A stretch of DNA of 49,008 nt from Seminavis robusta (taxonomy: Eukaryota; Bacillariophyta; Bacillariophyceae; Naviculales; Naviculaceae): contig CAICTM010000779.1 in NCBI GenBank assembly GCA_903772945.1, forward strand, positions 1-49,008. The letters run 5' to 3'. Position 1 is the stretch's first letter. Every line of letters begins with the position of its first letter. The position numbers were made by a program, and so were the translations under genes. The notes below the pieces were generated by a model. It saw only the letters and a program-made list of their open reading frames with translations, searched no databases and was not told the DNA's origin. Positions 28,518 through 39,652 of this stretch are shown here, in pieces.

Positions 28518-29162
28518 TTAGCTACGTTCTTGAGCTGCAAGGTAAACTTCATGAAGAACGTCGTCCAAATCCAACGCGTTGTACACATTCAATCGCCCAG
28601 CCCGAAAGACTTGCACGTCACCCAAGATATAAACAGTTGTGCTGATTACATGCTTGATTGCGAAAGTAGTCTCGAGTGCATCCGCGTGATAATGAGCATC
28701 TCCCACAGGAAGTAAGGGAACAAGGAAAGGGTTCACCTCGTGATTCTGGTAATCATCGGTGAGAGGGTTTTGGTCAGTGAAGGACTCCATGTATAGCTGA
28801 AAAGCATTAGTGTCGCCATTGACTCGGGAGCCATGCAAGTAACCAAGGTAGAAAGAGAGAGCTCTTTCGCCGCGACTGCAATTGAGCGCCTCCAACGTTG
28901 CTGCGAACGCAGTGAAGTGCAAAAAGAAATAGACAAGTTTCTTTACCAGCCAGTAGTCACCTCCAAAGATGGCGTCGACTGACACCTCATAGTTGGATGC
29001 ATTGATACCATGAGGTGATTCATTAAAAAACTCGCATAGGAAAAGGCCAAGGTGATTGATGTCCACAACACCAAAAACATTACGCATCAGTCTGACAGTG
29101 CGGTGCTCGACTCCCAGAAAAATCAGGAGGTAATGAATCATTGGCGTATTGTTTTGGTCCAT
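28518..29162 (-). CDS. Unknown 214-residue protein
   Basis: ATG at 29162. It is rich in aromatic and hydrophobic residues: HYLLIFLGVEHRTVRLM, NHLGLFLCEFFNE, LVKKLVYFFLHFTAF, VISTTVYILGDVQVFRAGRL. The segments look like buried helices and strands rather than clear transmembrane helices. It ends HEVYLAAQERS. No family is recognised. It and the downstream protein (27290-28096) may be exons of one gene or two genes of one unclassified mobile element. Confidence 0.5.
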   Translation of the reverse strand: MDQNNTPMIHYLLIFLGVEHRTVRLMRNVFGVVDINHLGLFLCEFFNESPHGINASNYEVSVDAIFGGDYWLVKKLVYFFLHFTAFAATLEALNCSRGERALSFYLGYLHGSRVNGDTNAFQLYMESFTDQNPLTDDYQNHEVNPFLVPLLPVGDAHYHADALETTFAIKHVISTTVYILGDVQVFRAGRLNVYNALDLDDVLHEVYLAAQERS

Positions 29163-29859
29163 GGTCGATTGGTTTTTGTCTCTCTGTGGATCAAAAAGGG
29201 TGCTATCTGGGAATTGTGGCCTTCAAAGACTTTTAGCTCGACTACTGCCACCAATGACAAACGATGTCAGTAAGGGACGTTTTTTTTTTAAATACTGGAG
29301 CGTGGAAGTTGGGTGTGACTCCACAAAAAGAACCAGAGTGAAGTGGACATCACGATTTTACTCAAAAACAATCAACTCACAAAGAAAACACGACTTTTCT
29401 ACCGGTATTGTCCTTGTCGAAAACTTTCAACTCAAGTTTAATCATTTAAGCTACTTTCTTTGCTAAATACGAAGACGGTTGGGCAGACCAGCGTGTGCCC
29501 TGGGGGTGCGCTTTTTTGGATCCTGGGCAAGAGATATACCAAAGGTGACTTCCATTGAGGAAACGGAGTACTTTTCAAGGGATGAAACAGGACAGAGTCT
29601 CCCATCGCAGTACCCCATCTAGATACTGGTCACCAAAGCATCTTCCTGTGAATCCGGCATGTTTCCTTGATTTGGTGCAGGCAAGCTCGTCAGAGGCCCT
29701 GTCTTCTTCACAGCCCAAAAACAAGAGTCTGTTTATATACCCTACCATCCTATCACTATCAAAACCAAAAGCACATTTCGCTGTGCAGAATCGCCTCGAC
29801 CACACCAAGTGCCTCGTACCTACGAACGCTGCGCCTCTTTATAGTGAACAGACTCCGCC
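29163..29859. other. Spacer
   Basis: No supported gene. It contains a degenerate repeat block (29335-29420) related to 28090-28170 and a T9 run near 29280. The part after 29500 has short frames on both strands without motifs; some may be the decayed 3' end of the transposase gene. Confidence 0.4.
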
Positions 29860-30272
29860 AGTCGAATAAAGACACTTGGGGATTCTCGAGCAAGAGCCGT
29901 CATCCAGCCGGGATTGTGTGGCTGCGTAAGAGTGTCGGTAGGAAGAATCTTCCATGCAATTCTCATTGCATTTTCTGCAAAGTTTTTGCGAAGGCGAACC
30001 TCAAATTTGGTTTGATAAGCCTGAGAAGCTTTCTCCATGGACACCCCTCCCACAGAAGCCTCAATGGACCAAATTCTTCGAGCATTGCGGAAGATTCATG
30101 AGGGACAGCAAATTGGGGCAACTCAGGATTGCCTTTCTTTGTTGTCAGCCTTGATCTGGTTGTCCAACAGATTGTACTCGGTAGGAAAATCTTTACACAG
30201 AGAGAGGCCTCTTCGATGTCACAACCAGTACAACAACTCCGACTAACCATAAACCCACAGACAGATGTAATC
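29860..30272 (-). pseudogene. Out-of-frame C-terminal remnant of the transposase
   Basis: Downstream of the transposase stop, minus-strand peptides continue the protein in alternating frames: EYNLLDNQIKADNKE, then PELPQFAVPHESSAMLEEFG directly followed by PLRLLWEGCPWRKLL, then EVRLRKNFAENAMRI. The LWEG block resembles the C-terminal catalytic-Glu region of Plavaka/CACTA-like transposases. Frame changes imply decay, missed introns or sequence errors. Without this part the main ORF would lack its third catalytic residue. Confidence 0.5.
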
Positions 30273-32789
30273 CTAGCACAGGGTTCTCCCAGAACGCGAC
30301 AATGAGAGTATAAAACTCCTAATCCACCTGGAGAAGGTTATTCGTATATCAGCACCACTTATCTCATCTGGTGGGCCACCCGGTCGTTCGATCAGAGCCT
30401 TCACCCGTTCTTTGAGGTCGGGTACAACTTCGCCCTTCTTCACAGTCTGTCCTCGGCTCTTGAGCCAGTAAACATAGTGGCACCTCCTCCAGTTCTTGTT
30501 TGGTAACACAGATGGGACATCCATTCCCTCGTCATCTGATGCCTTCACCAGAAACCTGATTTCCTGGAAGAACCACTTCATTATTCGAGAGAAGGCCAGG
30601 TAGTTCTCACTGACCCATCCACCAAACTTCCCCTCCCTGAAGTCCTGCAAGGGGAGCCACTCCAGATTCAGGTCTCTCAGTTTCTCGTTGTAACCATCAG
30701 CCCTCTTCACAAAATCAGAGTACAGTCCCTGCTGCTTCATCCACTCAATGATAGACTTGACAACTGTCTTGACAATCCCAAGAAACAACAAGTGCATTGG
30801 CGAATCAACAAACATCGATATTGAGTCCCCATGAGTCCAGTGGGAGTTAGGTTCCGGCATCTTGTAGTTGTCTGGGTTCTTCAGGTAATCCTGTCGAACC
30901 GCTTCCCTCTGAATAGGGTCAAGAATACCATCAAGATCACTGAGGGTGACTGCCCTGGTGCCATTCGCAATTAGTTTTTGGATAGCATGCCCTTCGATGC
31001 ACTCTGTCCTGAGGAATTCTGCCGTGACAGTATCAGACCACTCGCAGCTTACAAACTTCTGGTAAGCAAGTTGGAAAGAGGATAGCAACCTATCATATGA
31101 CAGCTCTACAGGTTCAATTTTCCCATCAGAAGACAGATACTGGATCCCAGCTGGGTTCCCTTCAAGAGCGCCCGGATCTGGGTATTCATTGGATGGTGAT
31201 GTCGCCAGCTTTGGCTTCACAGGGCCTTTGTCCATTGCATCCCAGCAGCAGCAGTTGGCACAGCTCGTTGGTTCAGTGCCATCCCGGAGAAGATTGAAGC
31301 AATGTTTGCAGGGTTTCAACAGATCAAATATTTCCTTGTGGTGAGCTCTGTGTCTGAACCTGGTGTGGTATGACTGTTTCAGCGCCGCAGTTGCAGTGAC
31401 CTTCCTTCTCTCAGGCTGGTCTCCAAAGTAACCAAACTGCCCCATCACAACATGAATGACCCTGTCGTGTGCTCGAGAGTAGTACTGGGAAGGTGGTCCC
31501 TCCACTATTGTCTGAATTTCACAGTTTACTATTCCCATGACATGAGAGTGGTCCACTGCATTGTCTTCCAGATCCTTTTCTCTCCCAATGACAAGTGCAG
31601 TTGTGTTGTCCATTGAGTTAAAGTTGTCCTTGGTCGGACCCAGCGTGATAGACCCTGCCCAGACATTGCTGTTTTTCTTGATATAACAAGTGGTGACGCC
31701 GTCGGTCCATATAATGAACGGGAGGAACATTACATCTTCGCAGTTGAGTCCCAAGGTATGGAGCCGTCCCACCACACTAGACTTGAACAAGTCCATGTCA
31801 TGCTCTGAGGATACATTGATTCGCTTGTCCTCTAGCGAGAGCGATTTCTGCAGAGAGCGAACCATCAGTTTTCTCGCCCTTTGGGTCTCGGTTATCCAGC
31901 TGATCTTACCAGGAATGGAGAGGCTCGGTTCAAAAAGATCCTGCAGCGTCATGAGAGACATGGGAGTCCCCCTGTGCAGGAGCTCTGCAGTGCACTCCCT
32001 AATGGAAGTGTATGCATGGTTCTCAGTGGTGTATATGTTTGGCATTGGGAGACACCTTGTGATGGCAAGTTTCCCATGGAAGTACCTCCTATTGACATCA
32101 GCAATGTTCGAAGGGGGCAGGATCCTGCGGTAGTCTTCCCCCCGCAGCCCAGCCATGAGATCACGGGTCTCTTTCTCGTGACGCCTTCCCATCTCATAAT
32201 AGAAGCGATTGATGTGACAATTCCGTTCACGCTGAGTTCTGGTCAGTGTGCTGTAGTAGTGTGCAGCCGCGAAATCCACCATCGCCTCGTCTGGTCTGAT
32301 AGAGTCTTTGTCAAAGCTGAAACCACTTCTGAAGTAGCTCTGAGCCACCAGCTTCGAAATTCCACTCTGCTGGTGAATGATCTGGTGCCTGTAGAATTCG
32401 CCAGCAGTGCCATCAGGAATAAATGTGTAAGCCATTGCTCTACGTTGCTTCAGCTCCTCCAGCTGGTCATCAGCGAGATGTTTGCAACCATCTTTTGCAC
32501 TCAAGTTAACTGATCTTTTGTGGACGTTTGACCTCAGATGTGCATACAGACTGTTATAATTGACGAGACTAGCCCTGCTTCTACCGCTGGCCGATCTCGC
32601 GCAGAGAGTACAGACCAACCAAAGCTTCTGCCTACAACCAGGTGTTTCACAGGACAGCTGTTCCAAGATGTCAGAGTGCTCCCTTTTGAGCTGCCTACCT
32701 ACAAGGTCGGTGTGTGCAGCATGCTTCTTGCACTGAGGACACTCGTAGGGGTCCCTGTCCTTCGCAACATGTCTTTGGATTCCTGACAT
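30273..32789 (-). CDS. CACTA/Plavaka-like transposase
   Basis: 838 codons from ATG at 32789. The N-terminus has Cys/His pairs of zinc-finger type (YECPQCKK; CETPGCRQKLWLVCTLC; HLRSNVH). Candidate core motifs in order: FIIWTDGV (about 363), a KKNSNVW block, GYFGDQPERR (about 455), PCKHCFNLLRDG with a second Cys cluster SCANCCCW (about 490-525) and SMFVDSPMHLLFLGIVKTVV (about 663). This matches the Asp...GDxPER...MHLLFLG order I know from Plavaka/Tnp2-type CACTA transposases. The likely catalytic Glu lies downstream out of frame at 29860-30272. The family call is from motif memory, not a search. It is divergent from the micro-exon gene at 33115. Confidence 0.65.
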   Translation of the reverse strand: MSGIQRHVAKDRDPYECPQCKKHAAHTDLVGRQLKREHSDILEQLSCETPGCRQKLWLVCTLCARSASGRSRASLVNYNSLYAHLRSNVHKRSVNLSAKDGCKHLADDQLEELKQRRAMAYTFIPDGTAGEFYRHQIIHQQSGISKLVAQSYFRSGFSFDKDSIRPDEAMVDFAAAHYYSTLTRTQRERNCHINRFYYEMGRRHEKETRDLMAGLRGEDYRRILPPSNIADVNRRYFHGKLAITRCLPMPNIYTTENHAYTSIRECTAELLHRGTPMSLMTLQDLFEPSLSIPGKISWITETQRARKLMVRSLQKSLSLEDKRINVSSEHDMDLFKSSVVGRLHTLGLNCEDVMFLPFIIWTDGVTTCYIKKNSNVWAGSITLGPTKDNFNSMDNTTALVIGREKDLEDNAVDHSHVMGIVNCEIQTIVEGPPSQYYSRAHDRVIHVVMGQFGYFGDQPERRKVTATAALKQSYHTRFRHRAHHKEIFDLLKPCKHCFNLLRDGTEPTSCANCCCWDAMDKGPVKPKLATSPSNEYPDPGALEGNPAGIQYLSSDGKIEPVELSYDRLLSSFQLAYQKFVSCEWSDTVTAEFLRTECIEGHAIQKLIANGTRAVTLSDLDGILDPIQREAVRQDYLKNPDNYKMPEPNSHWTHGDSISMFVDSPMHLLFLGIVKTVVKSIIEWMKQQGLYSDFVKRADGYNEKLRDLNLEWLPLQDFREGKFGGWVSENYLAFSRIMKWFFQEIRFLVKASDDEGMDVPSVLPNKNWRRCHYVYWLKSRGQTVKKGEVVPDLKERVKALIERPGGPPDEISGADIRITFSRWIRSFILSLSRSGRTLC

Positions 32790-33114
32790 GGTTTTTTCTT
32801 CTTCTTCTTCTTTTTTTTTCTTCTTTCTTTCTATCAGCAGAGAACACTCTCTCTCTCGGATTTACTTTATTGTGATCATGAGAAAATGTGAGGCAGTTTC
32901 ACAAAGTAAGCCGAGACTTGGTTCTTGGGAAATGGCGGCAACACAATGACGATTAAAATTCGAATGGCGAGCAGGCCACTCCTTCACATAGAGGCATGAC
33001 AGGAAATTAGCTGCCAGTCCAACTCGGTGCAGTTACCCCCAAGCCCAAAAAAGCCATTGATGCGAAAACCAGATCTCTTTTGTTTCTGTCCTCTTTGTGC
33101 TTTTTATTGTCACC
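32790..33114. promoter_or_regulatory. Divergent intergenic region
   Basis: 325 bp between the start codons of the transposase (minus) and the nine-exon gene (plus), so it should hold both promoters. It begins with a TTC/TTT pyrimidine tract (32791-32837) that becomes a purine-rich 5' leader of the transposase mRNA. No specific promoter element is claimed. Confidence 0.45.
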
Positions 33115-36100
33115 ATGGTGTTAGCTGCGGCCAGCCTCCGCCAGAAGAATCCGGCACCAGCTTCCGATTGGGCCAAGTCAAAGCTTGGAGGATCGGACGT
33201 GCTGTTGTTGAACAGAGTGAGTATTCCCTTGTCCAGGAAAGATGTCCCAGATAGTACAGTGACCCAACACATCAGAGAAGTCTGGGGTGGGTATCCTACT
33301 GGAGTCAGCAGCGACGACATCAACAGAGAGACAAAGAAGGAGTTCATCGCCCTAAAGAACAGACTTCAAGAGAGCGCCAGTTCCCGGTGGAAGAGCGAAA
33401 TAGTTGCCAGGGCAAGAAACAACGGTGTCCACAAGGCAGGGAGAAATAAAGACCTTGTTGACATGTTTGAAGACCTAGTCAGGTTGCTGACAATTGACCC
33501 TGACTTGGACATTGACAATGTTGTGAAATGCGGGAGCGTGGTCTACCCAATTCTCAACTCAAACAAGGAAAAGACGGTGAAAGAAATTGTGGAAGCCCTC
33601 ACAACCGAATTTGGTATTAGGTACCGAGACAACACTGCCTTTGGTGCAAGAGATGCAGTGTACCAGTTGGTTGTCAAGAACTCACTCCAGACCATTCGCA
33701 AGAACTTCAACAAGCCAACCAACAAGAAACTCAAGGATAAGCGTCTATACTTGAACGAGAACCAGATTGATGGGAGCTGCGAGCTTTTAGGCGGAAGGAG
33801 GGTGAGCAGCGACATTGCATTCTCATACCACAACATTGGGAATCTAGACAAAGCATGCAGTGTCCTAGCTGGCGTCAAAGGTAAAGTCGATATGGTCAAG
33901 AGAGCTTCAGAACGGGCATCAACTTGCGGTGCATCTAGAAGACCATCAGTCGAGAGTGCGGAACTGCCTCCTCGAAGAGCTAAAAATCAGAGGAAAACGC
34001 CCTCCACATCAGCTTTCTCTTCCAGTTCCTCTAACAGCAGCTCTTCTACCAAGATATCTTTATCTAGCCAGCATGATGATCCGGATATTTGCTGTGCCGC
34101 TTCAAACGCAAGCACCATTTGCTCCGACACATCCCGCCATGAGAATTTGCAAGCTGCCCCGCCCACTCAAGAGATCATACCCCCCAGCAGTAACGATTTC
34201 TCCGAGTTCATGCCATTCACCGGTGATGTTGGAAACACACCGAGGACATTTCAAATGAGTGATACAACCCTTCCGGAGCTTATTTCCACCGAAGAATGCA
34301 TTGCCCTCATTGAACAAGGCAATGTGGGCCTTGGTAATATACTACATGTTGCGTTGACATCCCCCATTCTAACCATGCTATGATCCTTCTCCCCTCCCAG
34401 TTCAGCGGCGTGTAGACCAGGATAAGTACACAGCCATAGGCAATGGGGACATGCACCAGAAGCAAAACAGTCAGTCCCGAATCTTCTCTAGTACTACCTG
34501 TCCACCACCTCCGCAATTCCAGTCAAGCTTGTTCAGGGAGCAGGACTCTGCTCTGTTCAGATGTGACAGCTACATCAACCATCATGGAGGCCCTGGCCCG
34601 TCTGACAAGGTATGATATTTTGCTTTCCCCTTTCGTCTAATGATGACCAAAAATTACACTGCCTTTTTTCCGACAATGTAGGTGACCTTGGAAGAGATCA
34701 ATAGTGGCATCAAAGCTATCCAAGATTCAGTGCTGACCCTTTCCAGTCGCTTGTCCACTGCAGAAAAGCAGATTGAATTCTTGCACAGTGACCAGAAGGG
34801 GACCAGAGGGCGAGTGCATACACTGGAAACAGACAAAGGGACAGACAGTCAGGCGCAAACACAGCAGCTCTTACAAGAAGCTGCCGCCAAAGCTTTAAAG
34901 GGCCTTCGAAAGGCGTCCAAGGCCACTGTGAGTGAAGAGTAGAAAGGCCATCTCGACTAATGCTGTGGCCTGGATTCACTGACTTCACCCCCACCCCACA
35001 CCCCCTTGTCGTTGTCGTCTCTTGTTTAGAGTGCAAAAGATGGGTCTTCTGCTACTCAGACAAAAGTGTGAGTGCTCATGTATGTTTCTCTCCCCCATCA
35101 TGAATCACTCTCTAACAAAAACAGTTGTACATACACAGCAGAAGGAGAAGAGAAACAGGCAGAAAAGGCAAAAGCTTCAGACAAAAGTGTGGTGCTCATG
35201 TATTTTGCTCTCCCCCCATCATGAATCACTCTCTAACAAAAACGTTGTACATTACAGCAGGAGGAGGAGAGAAACAGACAGAAAAGGCAAATGGCAAAAA
35301 AGACCAAGAATGTGAGTCTTCTTTCATTCCTCATTACCCGAAAGTAATATTTACCCTTTTGTTTTGTGCTAACATACATCGCCTTCTCTCTCTACTGCTT
35401 TCTATTCCAGAAAAGGCTCAGTTCAGATAACCCGAGCAAAAAATTAGCTACCAAGAAATCAAAGGTAAGTAAAAATGGATACTGTTCCAGCTGATAAGAT
35501 GAGTTGTAGCTAAGACATCTTTTATTGTGTTGTGCTATGCTTTCACCTTCTCAGAAAAACGAAGAACCCAGGTGGAGGTAATGACACAGACAGCAGAGAA
35601 AAAGGCAGGAGTCTACTCTCGTCCCCTCACTTATGTTCTTTGCTACAGGTTCATTCCAGGGCGCAGCAGGAGTCGATGGAGGAGGATTTGTCGGTTGGCT
35701 CAGATGTAGAGATTGAAGACGAGTTCGGTTTGAAAGAGCAGTTTGTTAGCTTTGGGTACACCGACATGATGATGATCACGTCGGCATTGAATCCCTCAGT
35801 GAGCTTACACAGCACGTCAGCACTACAGAGGACCTCACCTTCAAACTCCCTTGGATTACATTCAAGAAACTCAGTGAGGTCAGCAAGCGCCCAACAAGAA
35901 AGCCAAAGATTGCGTGGTAGGAGATGTTGCAAGTATGATCAGGGAGGGGAGCATCGATGTAATTAAATCTCTCCTAGGTTGGAAAAGAGACCATTTCAAG
36001 GAGGGTGATGCAGCTAGTGAAGAGATTTGGAACTTTGCATGTTCCCAGTTGACTGACCTTTTTGATGACACAAAACTGTGGCCGACCTTGAAGCCGGAGG

Positions 36101-36306
36101 CAAGCGACATTTCGAAAAAAGTGGCCGTCCTTGGATTCGAAAGCACGTTCGAGCTCTTCCAGGTCATTGAACTACAGCCCCCCCCTTCAAAAACCTTCTT
36201 TTATTTGAACATGAAGCCCTCTCTGTTTTCCCATCCCCCCGGGCCATCTCCATTCTACCCCCAAAGCCCTAGAAAACCAGGTATTTACCCCACTATTGAC
36301 CCTTAA
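33115..36306 (+). CDS. Nine-exon gene with micro-exons, unknown function
   Basis: ATG at 33115 in context CACCATGG. Exons that keep phase across GT-AG introns: 33115-34333, 34401-34609, 34682-34927, 35030-35065, 35139-35186, 35258-35311, 35411-35464, 35555-35577, then 35660 onward. Five exons are only 23-54 bp. If intron 3 is retained, translation stops at 34942. Residues 1-250 form an alpha-helical domain of unknown family, 270-340 is Ser-rich, and exon 3 encodes a coiled coil. Exons 4-7 encode a Lys/Arg/Gln-rich helix. The last exon is acidic, then readable in two further frames (SLSELTQHVSTTEDLTF; SMIREGSIDVIKSLLGW), so its end is uncertain. It may be an accessory gene of the adjacent transposase. 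Confidence 0.6.
35060..35300 (+). repeat. 121-bp tandem duplication carrying an intron and micro-exon
   Basis: Two units of 121 bp (35060-35180 and 35181-about 35300). Each contains a donor after ACAAAA, an intron with CATCATGAATCACTCTCTAAC, an acceptor ending CAG and a micro-exon encoding NRQKRQ. Duplication of the unit added one exon and one intron at once while keeping phase. Confidence 0.85.
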
Positions 36307-37159
36307 ATATTACCCAACCTACGATTCTTTCCACAAATAGTAGTAAAATTCCCGTAGAATCCTCTATTTTATCCCCCAACCCCCCTAAACTGCTCTCTTT
36401 TTCCAACGGTTTTATAGATGTGTGAATGAAAGCACGACTCTCTTGGGCAGTTATTTCATTCCCAGTTCCTTGTGGGAGTTGAACCTGACAGGATGTTCTT
36501 CGAAGTCAACAGGGGCCACGTCATCACTGTGACTCGTGCTTTTGAAATATGCTGGTGTTGGTGGGACTGAGTCGATCTTAATCGAATAGGTTCGAATTCG
36601 ATTTGATTTAGAGTGTGGGTTAATGTATTCCTCGACATCATAATGGGGTCTCGTTTTAGAGTCTGGGTTAATGAGACAGTTAATGGGGGTTCTCGTTTTG
36701 CAGGAGAGACGTTAGGGCTTAGGTCCAAAGTGTGCCATGGCATTAAATGTCAATGATGTCATCGCAGCCTTGAGATTTCAAAAAGAGACTGGCTATTTAT
36801 TTGCTGCTAGTTTCGTCACGCCTGCCTGGTATCCATCTCTAAGTAATTGTCAAGCTGCAAACGATAATTGCTCCAGAAAATCCTTCTGCCAAACAATGAA
36901 TCGACTCTGCGAGCCATTCTGTGCAGTTTTCAGGTGCTTTTGGCAGAAAAAAAGTCATCTGCCAGAGACAAACACCCTCCTGGCAGAAAAAAAACACCTC
37001 CTGGCAGAAAAAAACACCTCCCGGCAGAAAAAGCCATGCCGGCTTTCGGAACTGCAGAGTTCGAGGGCTTCTGCAGAGTGCACGCCAGCCTGCTTCAGGA
37101 AAAAAAGTGTTTCTGCGGACTCAAAAAGGGCGTTTCTGCAGAGTTTTTCATTCCCAGTG
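36307..37159. other. Spacer with a 20-bp tandem repeat
   Basis: No supported gene. Around 36560-36605 is an ATTCGA-rich stretch resembling that at 10672-10745. From 36940 to 37035, GGCAGAAAAAAA units recur at about 20-bp spacing (36942, a variant at 36962, then 36982, 37003, 37023). A 145-codon plus-strand frame over the repeat has no domain and is probably chance. Confidence 0.45.
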
Positions 37160-37675
37160 CAGTGTGTCATTTGACCCCATCTTCTGCCTGCTTGTTGGCC
37201 TCTATCTAACAATTTTTGTGCATTGGATGGGTTACACCCTGCTCTGGTCCAGCCTGAGGAGTACCACCTCCTACGGGCTCTGCTGGCATCTTGCCTTGCA
37301 TGCCAAGGCCCTTGCCACAGCTTGGGACCTGATCACCCAGACACACTTACTGGCGAGCACTCTTTGGTCTGGCAATCTAACTGGTCCTCACGGTCCCTAT
37401 GGTGATAATGGTTTCAATACCGACAAAAATCCTGTGTAAGCCCCTGTAACCCAGGTTTTGCGCTGCAGGTTCCCTATCAATGTGCTCACCCCCCTACCCA
37501 GGGCATCTGTCTACTTGGTGCTGGCTCCACGTTGGGCCAGTGGATGAGGTCATGTTGATTGGGCAAATAAGTAGATGACGACTCAGCTAGGTGGGGGCTT
37601 CCCCACCAATTGCCCGCGTCACAAAAGCCACTCCGTGGCCATAGTTTGTTAAACTAACGAGTATTTTACACCCCT
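37160..37675 (-). repeat. Repeat X, left copy
   Basis: 516 bp that match 45742-46255 in inverted orientation with scattered differences. The shared end facing the LINE is AGGGGTGTAAAATAC as read on the minus strand. It breaks the LINE reverse transcriptase frame, whose last codons (GVKYSLV) are in fact repeat X. Inside is a hairpin TGGTGGGG/CCCCCACC. No protein is convincingly encoded. Class unknown. Confidence 0.85.
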
Positions 37676-39650
37676 AAGGAACCTTCGCATGCATTGGAAC
37701 AGCCCGACTGGGAGATGACAATCGATTTCGAGATCCTCAAGGATGGGCCGGCCAATTCCGGCATGGAATTGCAGCCATGCGTATGTGACTTCACTTAGGT
37801 CTCCAATGCACCTCGTCCTCCAGTGCTTTAAGAACTGCTGAATGACCCCAATTCCCTGCTTGTCAGCGAGTCGAAACATTTCTATACCCCCCAACTTCCA
37901 GGAACCATAGCAGATCACTTTCGCAGTATTCGATCGATACCCCATCTTCTGAAGTGCAGCTCGGCGTGGAGCCGATTCAATGGTATCGAGATCGACATCC
38001 TTGAAGAAGGTGGTCTCCAAGCAGTAACCCACACTCGAAAGGAAGATGCTTCGATAGAACATGTTGGCTTCCCGTCTATTCAATGGGGATCCCTTCAGAA
38101 CTCTGGTATAGTGGGTGCATTTCTTGATCAAGGCTGCTTTCTGTGCTGCAAGATTTCCAGCCGGGCCTTTGAAACATCCCAGTGACTTGTGATCTTTGTA
38201 GTTGTCGACTGGTTTGATCGGCGTGACGATCCCATCAGTGGATTCCACCTTGATGGATGGTGTAAAGTCAGTCCCCGAGACCAGCTTTGGTTCTCCACTG
38301 GATCTGAACTCATATCGGAGATGATGAAAGGAACACTTCGAAGCCTCCAGCTTACCGCCCGATGACCACAGAAGATCACTCCACCATTGAGCATCTTTGG
38401 TTGCCTTCTCCACCAATACCTGCACTGAGGGAACAGTGTTGGTCAGAAAGCAATTCGTTCTTGAATTCGTATCATCCACAAACCCCGTCATGAAGAGCTT
38501 GACCTGCTTTGATCCGTCTGGGCTGGCAAAGGTGGCACCAGTTGCATAGGGCTCGAAACAATCAAATAGTGTGCTCGAAATAAACAGCCATAAGGCAGGG
38601 GAGTTCCCAGCTCCTTGGCCAGACCCGTGCCAGGGATCTTCCTCCGTATGACCCAGAAACGTGACTGACGTTCCCAGAGTGGTCTTGATATGGTACTGGG
38701 CCTGTTCCAGATTCATGCCATTCACTTTACAGACACGCACTGGCATACCCATCTTTCGGCTTGCAAGACTGGCAATGTACATGAGAATCCTATCGTAGCA
38801 CGCAGCCGCGTCATTGTCATTCTTGATTAGGGGGTGCAAACAGCAACGTGATACTTCATACTCGAGTTCCTCCATATAACAGAGATCAATTGCTGACCTC
38901 CCTGGAACGGAACCAAACTGCCTTCATCTAAGAAGCGCAATTGTAGGTAATTCTGAAAACGAGACCTCAGGTCTCGTTTGGGAAGCAGGTTATAGTCGGC
39001 TTCAAAGATATGGATGACTCGCAGACGATGGATTTTGCAACCACCCTCATCCTTTGGGATGAGGGTGTTGACAATTTTGTTCCATCTAGAGTAGGCAAAG
39101 CCCTGTTCCAGAGCAAAGTTGAGGAGCCTGAAGTGTGCCTGTTTGATCTGTGTTTGAAAAGCCTCCAGCTCCTTCCCTTCCTCAGACTCTGGGTCGAGGC
39201 TGTGTTCCGCAAAGAGTGACTTCCAATGGCCGAGGTGTTGCCCAGAGGGGGAGGTGGTGGTGCGCTCATTCCAGCTCTTGAGTTTCCCATCAACTGTTCC
39301 TGTGTCAACGTTGCTGGAATCTCACCGTCACAAGCCCGCGCCAGGTGCCTGAGGAGGACGGCAGTAGCAAATGACGTTTCAAATGGGCAAATGTCGTATT
39401 CGCCATCCAGGATTGCATCGGCTGTAGCAGTACTGGCGGAGAAGTCTGTATCGGTCCGCAGGGTGGAGTCGGATCGGAATTCTGTCTCCTCAGCCTGCCG
39501 GAAATGCTTTTTGAGGTGAGCCTGGAGATGGCGTTCAATTTCCTCGGGATCCTCGACATACATCCAGTCTTGACACTGTTTTGGTGGCGCAGTGGGGTCT
39601 CGGGGGACTTCCAAGGCTGTCAGTCCCGCACCATGACATTTACCCCTGAC
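37676..39650 (-). pseudogene. LINE reverse transcriptase segment (3' half of ORF2)
   Basis: Minus-strand order: a linker with DPEEIERHLQAHLKKHFRQA (39500 region), a KDEGGCKIHRLRVIHIFEAD block in another frame (about 39060), NDNDAAACYDRIL (38810 region, RT block with catalytic Asp) and MTGFVDDTN (catalytic FxDD-type block, near 38480). The sequence then continues to PILEDLEIDCHLPVGLFQCM and is cut by repeat X. At least two frameshifts (about 39090 and 38880). This is the post-endonuclease half of a non-LTR element; endonuclease is absent on this strand. It meets the plus-strand LINE half at about 39650. Confidence 0.8.
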
Positions 39651-39652
39651 AT

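Noticed and set aside
36737..37439. Plus-strand frames of 145-172 codons
   Set aside because: They cover a 20-bp tandem repeat and repeat X; translations are low-complexity and not shared in frame with the other copy.
37649..38875. LINE RT with natural C-terminus GVKYSLV
   Set aside because: The last codons belong to repeat X, which also occurs at 45742 without a LINE, so the frame ends by insertion, not at a native stop.
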